The notes under the pieces were generated by a model. The model had not been told where the DNA came from and did no database searches. It saw only the letters and a list, made by a program, of their open reading frames with translations. From Planctomycetaceae bacterium (GTDB lineage: Bacteria > Planctomycetota > Planctomycetia > Planctomycetales > Planctomycetaceae): DNA of 6,869 nt. A program made the position numbers and the translations under genes. Positions 1 through 5,882 of this stretch are shown here, piece by piece. Each line of letters begins with the position of its first letter. Within the stretch, counting starts at the first letter, position 1. Location of the stretch: NCBI GenBank assembly GCA_947479075.1, contig CANJZR010000209.1, positions 1-6,869 on the forward strand, in the 5' to 3' direction.

Positions 1-3000
1 CGCCGGACCAAGTCGATGGTCTTTGCAGGCAAGAGCGGTAAGGTGACCCAGGCAGTCGCCTCGGACGCCCCTCACTCAGACCGTGAAACAGCCCTGCTCC
101 TCCTGAGTCAGGCCAAGCAGGATCTGCGTGCTGGCGATCTGAAGGCTGCTCGTGCCAAGGCCGAGCAGGCCGCCCAGCTCAAAGTGGCCTATCAGGTCTT
201 CGACGATCGTCCGGACCTGATTCTCCAGGAGATCCGGACCGCCGAATCGCGGACCAGCAAAGTCGCTTCCAATAAGCAGGGCAAAGCCGCACCAGCCAAA
301 GCCGTTCCCGAAAAGGAGCAGGCCCTCAAGCTGATCGCCGCAGCTCGTCAGTCTCTGAAGTCGGGCGATGTCAAGAAGGCCCAGGAGCTGGTTTCTGAAG
401 CGGAAGCCATTGATGTCTCTTATGAAGTCTTCGATGACCGTCCGGAAATGGTCCGCGAGGACATCGAGCGTCTGATCGCCAGTCAGCCTGGCAAGACTGT
501 CTCTGCAGATGAGCCCGCGATGAGCCTCGAAGAGCAGAAGGAATCTGCCGCTTCGCTCATGCAGGAATCGCTCGCCGCTCTGGAAGCCGGTGACAAGGAA
601 ACCGCCCGGGCCAAGGCTCTGGCCGCTGCCGAATACAACGTCACTTACGAACTGTTTGAAGACTCCCCGGAGATGGTCCTGGCCCAATTGGATCGGCCAG
701 CCGCCGCTCCCATGGTCCCGGACAGCGACTCCGTTTCCAGCGAAGTCGTGACAGTAGCCAACGAAGAGACCGTCACTGCGACCGCATCCGAGGTCCAGCT
801 GACTGGCACGGCACTCGAACTCTACAACCAGGGAATCACCGCCCTGCGTCAGGGTGATCGCAGTCTGGCTTACCAGGCCTTCGTCGCTGCGAACAAGGCT
901 CAGGACAAGCTCGATCCTTATCGCCAGCGTCAGTTGCAGGACAAGATCCGCGAACTGGCCCCCCGGAACAACAAGATTCAGCTCGCCAACAACGAGCAGG
1001 ATGCGGAAGGTGCCGCGGAGGCCCCCGCCGGATCGGGTCAGCTGAACCAGGCCGTTCAGGTCCACGAAGCCAAGTTCGACAAGCTGCGTACGGAAACTCT
1101 CAACACGGTCTTCCGAGCCGAGCGTCTGCGTGAGCGGAAGCCAGAGGAAGCCAAACAGCTGTTGACCGACCAGTTGGCCGCCATCGAGTCGAGCGGATTC
1201 GCTCCCGATCAGATCGAGCCACTGGCTGGTTCTGTTCGCAACTCACTGGGTGGCGTCGAAACCTACATGAAGCAACATGCTCCGATCCTGGAGCTGGAGC
1301 GTAAGAACGCGGAGACCCGTGACCTGGTGGAACGCGAAATCCAGACCCGCGTTCGCGTCGAGCAGGAAATGGCCGCTCTGGTCGAGAAATACAACGAACT
1401 CAAGGACCAGAACCGTTTCGCGGAAGCCCACGCAGTCGCGAAGCAGGCCAAGGAACTCGACCCCACCAATGCGGTCGTGACCCAGATGGAACTGACTGCC
1501 AAGTTCGCGATGCAGAATGAGTTCAACGAGAACTTGAAGACCGACAAGGCCGACAGCTTCCTGGCCTCCATGAATGACGTGGAACTGAGTGCGATCAATC
1601 CGGTGGCGAACGGAGACCCCCTCCGCTACGCCAAGGACTGGAAAGAGATCAAGGCCCGCCGCAAAGCCGGCAAGATGGATGGTCTCGACCACACCCCCAT
1701 TGAAGAGAAAGTTTACTCTTCGCTGGAAGCTCCGGTCTCACTGCACTTTGACAACGCTCCCCTCAAGGATGTTCTGACTCACATCGCCGATGTCCAGGGA
1801 ATCACGGTCGTTCTGGATCAACAGGGCCTGAATGAGGAAGGCTTTACCGAGAGTTCCCCGGTCACAATCAGTGTCGACGGCATTCGACTCAAGAACGCCT
1901 TGAGCCTGATGCTGGAACAGCTGCATCTCGACTATCTGGTCGAACACGAAGTGTTGAAGATCACCAGCCTGGAACGTCGCCAGGGTGAAATGAAAGCCAT
2001 CACCTACCAGGTGGCTGACCTGATCACTCCCCTGTCGGCCCGGGCTCCTCAAACCGTGACGGCCCAGCCGATGGGTGGTGGACTGTTCTCGGTCCCGGAA
2101 TTCGGTGGCATGGCTCAGATGCCGGGAGCCGGTGGGAACTCCTTGTTGCCCACCAACTCGAACCTCCCCGGTGTCGACAACCAGATGGGTGCCGGAGACC
2201 ACGACTTCCAGGCCTTGCGTGAACTTCTCGTCACCACAATTGACCCAGATTCGTGGGAAGAGAACGGTGGCAAAGCCAACATCAGCAATCACGAAAGCAC
2301 TCTGAGCCTGGTCATCCGCCAGACCCAGAAGGTCCATCAGGAAATTGCTGACCTGCTGAGCCAGCTCCGTCGTCTGCAAGACCTCCAGGTCACGATCGAA
2401 GTCCGTTATATCACGGTCAGTGATAAGTTCTTCGAGCAGATCGGGGTCGACTTCGACTTCAACGTCAACGACACGATTGGTGGACCGAATGTCAACAATA
2501 CGTTCAATCCACTGCGTCCGTTTGGAACCGTTGACCCGGTGAACGGATCATCGGGTGGTGCGGGTGCCACGGCAGGTGCCACGGCAGGTGGTACCGCTGG
2601 AACCGCGGGTGGTGCAACTGGAGGTACTGCTGGCGGCACGGCCGGCGGTGCAGCTGCCGGTGCGGCGGCTGGTGCAGGAGTTCTCGGAGGTACCGGACCC
2701 TTTGCTCCGGGACCGCGAATTAACGTCGTCGGTCGAGACAGTTGGCCGAATCGTACGGTCGTGGGGATGAGTGCTCCTGGTCAATTCAGTGGTGACCTGG
2801 ATATCCCCTTCCGACAAGGTTCGTTCGACCTGGCAACTCCTCAGTTCGGTAACTTCGACCCCGCAGCTGGTATCCAGTTCGGGATGGCCATCCTGAGTGA
2901 CGTGGAAGCCTTTATGTTCGTGCGGGCTGCCCAGGGTGATCGCCGGTCGAACATCATGTTCGCCCCCAAGATCACGACGTTTAATGGCATCACTGCGACC

Positions 3001-3696
3001 ATCACCAGCGGTAACCAACGGCCGTTCGTGACCTCGCTGATTCCAGTGACCTCGGGCTTCGCAATCGGCTATCGGCCCATCATCCAGACATTCCTGGAAG
3101 GAACCTCTCTGACAGTTCTGCCCGTCGTGTCAGCCGATCGTCGCTACGTTCGCCTCTCAGTGGCACCGCTTTTCTCCAATATCACTGATGTTCAGACCTT
3201 CTCCTTCGCTGGCGGTGGTGCCGGTGGAACAGCGGGTGGTGCCGGTGGTGGTGCCGGTGGAGTCGGTGGTGCTGGTGGTGCTGGTGGTGGAGTCGGCGGT
3301 GCCGGTGGTGCCGGTGGTGGAGTCGGCGGTGCCGGTGGTGCCGGTGGTGGAGTCGGCGGTGCCGGTGGTGCCGGTGGTGGTGCCGGTGGTGCAGCGGGCG
3401 GTACCGCTGGTGGTTCCGGCTTGGCTGTTGCAGTCCAACTCCCAACCCAGGCGGTCGTGACCGTGAGCACCGTGGTCAGCGTTCCAGACGGTGGCACTGT
3501 CCTGCTGGGTGGTGTGAAGTCTCTGAGCGAAGGCCGCAACATGGCCGGTGTTCCAATCCTCAACAAGATCCCCTACATCAGCCGTCTCTTCCGTAACACG
3601 GGTGTGGGCCGCGAAACTGCCAGCTTGATGATGATGGTTACCCCACGCATCATCATTCAGGAAGAAGAGGAAGAATTGCTCGGACTGCCTCAGTAA
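1..3696 (+). CDS. Giant secretin-like outer-membrane pore protein (type II/III secretion family), 5' end probably outside window
   Basis: Predicted to form a multimeric outer-membrane secretin channel; substrate and partner machinery are unknown. Residues are counted from the ATG at base 16. The frame is open to base 1 and no ribosome site precedes this ATG, so the true start and any signal peptide probably lie upstream. Order of parts: helical repeats (24-73, 99-153, 171-227, related copy 262-314); long helical region with a likely coiled coil (about 426-483); N0/STN-like domain (about 565-654); Gly-rich linker (about 687-732); a DPDSWEENGG-containing module (730-790); secretin beta-domain from about 790. 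Family hallmarks are NIMFAPKITTFNG (979-991), VPDGGTVLLGG (1156-1166), GVPILNKIPYISRLF (1178-1192) and MMMVTPRIII near the end. Two Gly-rich insertions (844-894, 1066-1135) interrupt the beta-domain. The tail is acidic (EEEEELLGLPQ), with no evident pilotin-binding S-domain. At over 1226 residues it is roughly twice a typical GspD or PilQ. A terminator follows closely. The secretin assignment is firm; the transport role is not. Confidence 0.9.
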   Translation, partial: RRTKSMVFAGKSGKVTQAVASDAPHSDRETALLLLSQAKQDLRAGDLKAARAKAEQAAQLKVAYQVFDDRPDLILQEIRTAESRTSKVASNKQGKAAPAKAVPEKEQALKLIAAARQSLKSGDVKKAQELVSEAEAIDVSYEVFDDRPEMVREDIERLIASQPGKTVSADEPAMSLEEQKESAASLMQESLAALEAGDKETARAKALAAAEYNVTYELFEDSPEMVLAQLDRPAAAPMVPDSDSVSSEVVTVANEETVTATASEVQLTGTALELYNQGITALRQGDRSLAYQAFVAANKAQDKLDPYRQRQLQDKIRELAPRNNKIQLANNEQDAEGAAEAPAGSGQLNQAVQVHEAKFDKLRTETLNTVFRAERLRERKPEEAKQLLTDQLAAIESSGFAPDQIEPLAGSVRNSLGGVETYMKQHAPILELERKNAETRDLVEREIQTRVRVEQEMAALVEKYNELKDQNRFAEAHAVAKQAKELDPTNAVVTQMELTAKFAMQNEFNENLKTDKADSFLASMNDVELSAINPVANGDPLRYAKDWKEIKARRKAGKMDGLDHTPIEEKVYSSLEAPVSLHFDNAPLKDVLTHIADVQGITVVLDQQGLNEEGFTESSPVTISVDGIRLKNALSLMLEQLHLDYLVEHEVLKITSLERRQGEMKAITYQVADLITPLSARAPQTVTAQPMGGGLFSVPEFGGMAQMPGAGGNSLLPTNSNLPGVDNQMGAGDHDFQALRELLVTTIDPDSWEENGGKANISNHESTLSLVIRQTQKVHQEIADLLSQLRRLQDLQVTIEVRYITVSDKFFEQIGVDFDFNVNDTIGGPNVNNTFNPLRPFGTVDPVNGSSGGAGATAGATAGGTAGTAGGATGGTAGGTAGGAAAGAAAGAGVLGGTGPFAPGPRINVVGRDSWPNRTVVGMSAPGQFSGDLDIPFRQGSFDLATPQFGNFDPAAGIQFGMAILSDVEAFMFVRAAQGDRRSNIMFAPKITTFNGITATITSGNQRPFVTSLIPVTSGFAIGYRPIIQTFLEGTSLTVLPVVSADRRYVRLSVAPLFSNITDVQTFSFAGGGAGGTAGGAGGGAGGVGGAGGAGGGVGGAGGAGGGVGGAGGAGGGVGGAGGAGGGAGGAAGGTAGGSGLAVAVQLPTQAVVTVSTVVSVPDGGTVLLGGVKSLSEGRNMAGVPILNKIPYISRLFRNTGVGRETASLMMMVTPRIIIQEEEEELLGLPQ
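85..957 (+). repeat. Coding region of N-terminal protein repeats (three clear copies, one divergent)
   Basis: Three consecutive copies of a helical module begin near residues 24, 99 and 171 of the secretin. Each has A-x(n)-L-x-x-G-D, a helix rich in Ala/Lys/Glu, then V-x-Y-x-[VL]-F-[DE]-D-[RS]-P-[DE]. The Gly of 'GD' falls at residues 40, 117 and 192, and the conserved Tyr at 59, 136 and 211, so the internal distance is exactly 19 residues in all three and the period is 75-77. A fourth, TPR-like segment (262-314, GD at 280-281) shares the first half but lacks the F-D-D-R-P motif. The copies are similar at protein level but clearly diverged at DNA level, indicating old duplication. More copies could lie upstream of the window. 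Confidence 0.85.
2545..2697 (+). repeat. Gly/Ala/Thr-rich low-complexity insertion 1 within the secretin domain
   Basis: Residues 844-894 of the secretin are almost entirely Gly, Ala and Thr (GAGATAGATAGGTAGTAGG and similar). They sit shortly after the first strand of the secretin domain (LQVTIEVRYI, about 790-799) and before the RINVVGRD segment. At DNA level there is one exact tandem 12-mer, GGTGCCACGGCA, at 2563-2586. The remainder is a degenerate series of GGT/GGC, GCN and ACN codons. The frame stays open and the sequence on both sides is normal secretin, so this is an in-frame loop insertion, not a frameshift artefact. Confidence 0.85.
3208..3420 (+). repeat. Gly-rich insertion 2 with 30-bp tandem repeats
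   Basis: Residues 1066-1135 are a Gly-rich tract whose core is the decapeptide AGGAGGGVGG. In DNA this is about five 30-bp units from 3241 to 3390. The units at 3301-3330 and 3331-3360 are identical. The unit at 3271-3300 differs by C/T changes in two codons, and those at 3241-3270 and 3361-3390 are more degenerate. The tract lies between the strand RLSVAP (1046-1051) and the VPDGGTVLLGG signature (1156-1166), so it is a second loop in the beta-domain. Because 30 is a multiple of three, gain or loss of units would keep the frame. Confidence 0.9.
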
Positions 3697-3742
3697 GGGC
3701 CCTGGCCAATCTGTCACAATTCAAAAGCGTTCTCTCCGTCTG

Positions 3743-3784
3743 ACCGTCACCCTGTCTCTCCGCAGGGTGACGGTTTTTCTTTTT
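3743..3784 (+). terminator. Rho-independent terminator of the secretin gene
   Basis: A perfect 11-bp stem pairs CCGTCACCCTG (3744-3754) with CAGGGTGACGG (3763-3773) around an 8-nt loop TCTCTCCG. The flanking A3743-T3774 pair extends it to 12. A T-rich tail follows immediately (TTTTTCTTTTT, 3774-3784). It begins 46 bases after the TAA stop of the secretin. The reverse strand has no T tract at the other side of the stem, so it is oriented for + strand transcripts. Confidence 0.93.
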
Positions 3785-4045
3785 CCAGAGACGCAGCGAA
3801 CCAACAGACAGAATCAGCAGACCTGGACCGGTTGGATCGCCATCGCTCGCATTCCGGAATTCGCTCCCAGAATTGAACGACACCCAGCGTGACTCCCCCT
3901 CTCAGGTGCGTCATGAGTTCGCCACTCGCCTGGGCCGAAGACACACCACATGCAGTGAATCCCAAAGTTGCCGGCACTCCGAAACCGCCCGCCCGATCTG
4001 AAAATGAATTCCCACTGATCAATCCCGCCATCCGAGGTCATCATT

Positions 4046-4085
4046 TCGATTCTCGATTCTCGGATCGCACCTCGACTCCTACAAT
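4046..4085 (+). promoter_or_regulatory. Candidate promoter/operator: tandem heptamer plus TACAAT box
   Basis: TCGATTC occurs twice back to back (4046-4052, 4053-4059), followed by a two-mismatch copy TCGGATC (4060-4066). A TACAAT hexamer, one base from the sigma-70 -10 consensus, lies at 4080-4085, about 94 bases upstream of the GTG start. The hexamer at the expected -35 distance (TTCTCG, 4057-4062) is a poor match, so an activator binding the direct repeats would be one way to explain activity. This is a weak prediction; such boxes arise by chance. Confidence 0.25.
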
Positions 4086-4167
4086 TGCACAGACGCGTGA
4101 GAAATCACTTTGGCGCCGCGTACGTTTGATGCCAGCTGCTTGTGCCTCAACCTCTCATGCGACATTC

Positions 4168-4172
4168 AGGAG
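4168..4172 (+). promoter_or_regulatory. Shine-Dalgarno AGGAG that fixes the GTG start
   Basis: AGGAG ends six bases before GTG at 4179, an ideal spacing. The in-frame TTG at 4110 further upstream has no such site, and the 23 residues it would add (MAPRTFDASCLCLN...) do not look like a domain. The GTG start instead leads straight into a beta-strand motif, TVLVVGDEP. Confidence 0.8.
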
Positions 4173-4178
4173 TTAGCT

Positions 4179-5855
4179 GTGGGCCGTCCAACGGTGTTGG
4201 TGGTTGGGGATGAACCGACCCCCCCCTCGCTGGAGAGCGAGTATGAGGTAATCCGCGCCAATTCTCTGAGCGACGCGATTGACCGGCTGAGAACGCAATC
4301 GATTGGCTCGCTGTTGCTGCAGCATGTCGAAAAGTGTCCCACCTCCCTGGCGCTCGAAGCGGGAGGATTTCTCGATCAAATCCCGGAAGGAATCGCACTC
4401 CTCGATCTCGACAATCGGATTGTGTGGGGGAATCGCCACCTGGAGAGCCTCTCCGGCCAACAGTCCTCCATCGTCGGCCTGAAGTTTTTTGACGCATTCC
4501 CCACCAACGACATCCTTGGTCCCGACTACTCACCACTCTCCACGGCGATCGGCAGCGGTGAACCCTCATCAACGATCATGCGGCTGGGTGAAAAATGTTA
4601 CCTGTCGCTGAATGTCACCCCGCTCTGCAAAGCCGGCGACGACATCCCCGAAAACCTGATCGTTCTTGTACGAGACTCATCCTCGGAGTACATCCAGCGT
4701 CAGAAGCTGGAAGCCATCTATATGGCGGGGTCCGAGCTGGGAGATCTTCAACCCGACGAGGTGACCGATCTGTCCGAGGAAGACCGGATCGATCTTCTGA
4801 AATCGAAGATCCTGCACTACACCAAAGACATCCTCGGCTACGAATCGGTGGAAATCCGTCTGCTCGAGCGGGAAACCGGCCAGCTCAAGCTGCTGCTCGC
4901 TGTCGGCTTTGAACAGACAGCGATCGAGCGGCATCTGTATGCCAGCCCGGAAGGTAACGGTGTCACAGGCTTCGTCGCAGCCACGGGCCGCAGCTACCTG
5001 TGTCTCGATACTCAAATCGACGAGAAATACATCCCCGGAGCGGCCGGAGCCCGCAGCTCAATTACGGTCCCACTGGTCCTGCGTAATGAGATCCTGGGGA
5101 CCTTTAATGTGGAGAGCCCACGTCCCGGAGCGTTTGGGGACAACGACCTGCAGTTCCTCGAGCTCTTCTGCCGCGAGGTGGCCCAGGCCCTGAACACTCT
5201 CGAACTGCTCGTCGCTGAGCAGGCGACAACCGTGGCCGAGAATACGACCCGCATCCTGTGCGAAGTCGCCGACCCCGTCGACGAGATCCTGAACTCCGCG
5301 GCCTGGCTCGGCGAGAAGGTCCAGAACGAAGATCCCCGCGTGGCGGAAAAGCTCAAGGAGATCCTCGACCAGGCCCGTGAGATCCGCAAATCGATCCTGC
5401 AGGTCGGCGACGAAATCGTCGAGTGCCACACGCTCGCCGAGAAGATTTCCTTCAGCAGCCTTAAAGGAAAACGCATCCTCATTGTCGACGGGGACAAGGA
5501 AATCCGGCGGTCGGGCCACGAGCTGCTGGGGCGTTTTGGCTGTGTAATCGAGACCGCTCAGGACGGTGCCGGAGCCCTGCTGATGGCCCGCACGCACAAG
5601 TACGACGTCGTCATCTCCGACATCCGGCTCGGCGACCTGAAGGGCGACGAGATGTTCCGTCGCCTGCGGGAATTCGATCCCAAGCAGCAGGTCATTCTGA
5701 TGGCGGGATTCGGATACGACGCGAATCACACGATCGTCAAAGCCCGCCAGATGGGGCTGCAGTCGGTGATCTACAAGCCATTCCGCCGTGAACAGCTGCT
5801 CAAGGCCCTGGAGCTGGCCATTGCCACACGAGCGCAGGACGACAGTAAGGCCTGA
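4179..5855 (+). CDS. PAS-GAF-receiver signalling protein with degenerate histidine-kinase dimerisation helix and no ATPase domain
   Basis: Predicted 558-residue cytoplasmic sensor/response regulator, begun at GTG 4179 because of the AGGAG six bases before it. In order: a short receiver-like start (VLVVGDEP, 6-13, to about 50) too short for a complete domain; PAS (about 64-166; FLDQIPEGIALLDLDNRIVW...); a helical linker; GAF (about 205-344; SVEIRLLE, SSITVPLVLRNEILGTFNVE); a HisKA-like helix pair (about 350-415) with CEVADPVDEIL at 361-371, where kinases have H-E-x-x-x-P-L; then a receiver domain (about 430-550). The receiver keeps the phospho-acceptor Asp481 (VVISDIRLGD) and Lys533 (YKPF). 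Its acidic pocket reads DGD (437-439), not DD, and the switch Thr/Ser is Ala509 (MAGFG). No HATPase motifs (N, G1, G2 boxes) follow, and there is no DNA-binding output domain or membrane segment. It may be phosphorylated by a partner kinase or work as a scaffold. It is a separate transcription unit, convergent with the next gene. Ligands are unknown. Confidence 0.88.
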   Translation: MGRPTVLVVGDEPTPPSLESEYEVIRANSLSDAIDRLRTQSIGSLLLQHVEKCPTSLALEAGGFLDQIPEGIALLDLDNRIVWGNRHLESLSGQQSSIVGLKFFDAFPTNDILGPDYSPLSTAIGSGEPSSTIMRLGEKCYLSLNVTPLCKAGDDIPENLIVLVRDSSSEYIQRQKLEAIYMAGSELGDLQPDEVTDLSEEDRIDLLKSKILHYTKDILGYESVEIRLLERETGQLKLLLAVGFEQTAIERHLYASPEGNGVTGFVAATGRSYLCLDTQIDEKYIPGAAGARSSITVPLVLRNEILGTFNVESPRPGAFGDNDLQFLELFCREVAQALNTLELLVAEQATTVAENTTRILCEVADPVDEILNSAAWLGEKVQNEDPRVAEKLKEILDQAREIRKSILQVGDEIVECHTLAEKISFSSLKGKRILIVDGDKEIRRSGHELLGRFGCVIETAQDGAGALLMARTHKYDVVISDIRLGDLKGDEMFRRLREFDPKQQVILMAGFGYDANHTIVKARQMGLQSVIYKPFRREQLLKALELAIATRAQDDSKA

Positions 5856-5882
5856 GGCCACTCCGACCACTCATCATTACGT

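Larger units (their letters stand above)
3785..4178. other. Intergenic region without a convincing gene
   Basis: This is the 394-base remainder of the gap between the secretin terminator and the PAS-GAF-receiver gene. Short open frames exist on both strands but none has a good ribosome site or a recognisable protein. The only structure seen is a tandem heptamer with a TACAAT box near 4046-4085 and the Shine-Dalgarno at its right end. It presumably carries the promoter and 5' leader of the downstream gene. Confidence 0.6.

Noticed and set aside
76..1065. Long open frame (329 codons) on the - strand opposite the secretin N-terminus
   Set aside because: It lies entirely antisense to repeat-containing coding sequence with clear protein conservation. 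Its translation shows no recognisable domain and is a by-product of codon bias.
3241..3390. Regular 30-bp repeats as a CRISPR array
   Set aside because: The units are directly adjacent with no spacers, lie in frame within the secretin and encode a Gly-rich decapeptide.
3192..3566. Pro-rich open frame on the - strand across the Gly-rich repeats
   Set aside because: It is the mirror image of GGN/GCN codons (CC-rich complement); repeat composition alone keeps it open.
4111..4127. Sigma-54 promoter-like TGGC sequence upstream of the signalling gene
   Set aside because: The -12 GC element is absent at the required distance from the GG (GT is found), so it does not match.
3889..4176. Possible 95-codon small gene on the + strand in the intergenic region
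   Set aside because: It starts at GTG with no Shine-Dalgarno, has no recognisable features, and contains the probable promoter of the next gene. Internal ATG at 3913 has only a weak upstream AGG.
4110..4178. TTG at 4110 as the start of the signalling gene
   Set aside because: It has no ribosome site and adds a non-domain sequence, while the in-frame GTG at 4179 has AGGAG at ideal spacing.
5058..5870. 270-codon open frame on the - strand opposite the GAF/receiver region
   Set aside because: The + strand encodes conserved GAF and receiver motifs here; the antisense frame has none.
5856..5882. Bidirectional terminator between the convergent genes
   Set aside because: The 27-base gap contains no inverted repeat followed by a T tract on either strand.
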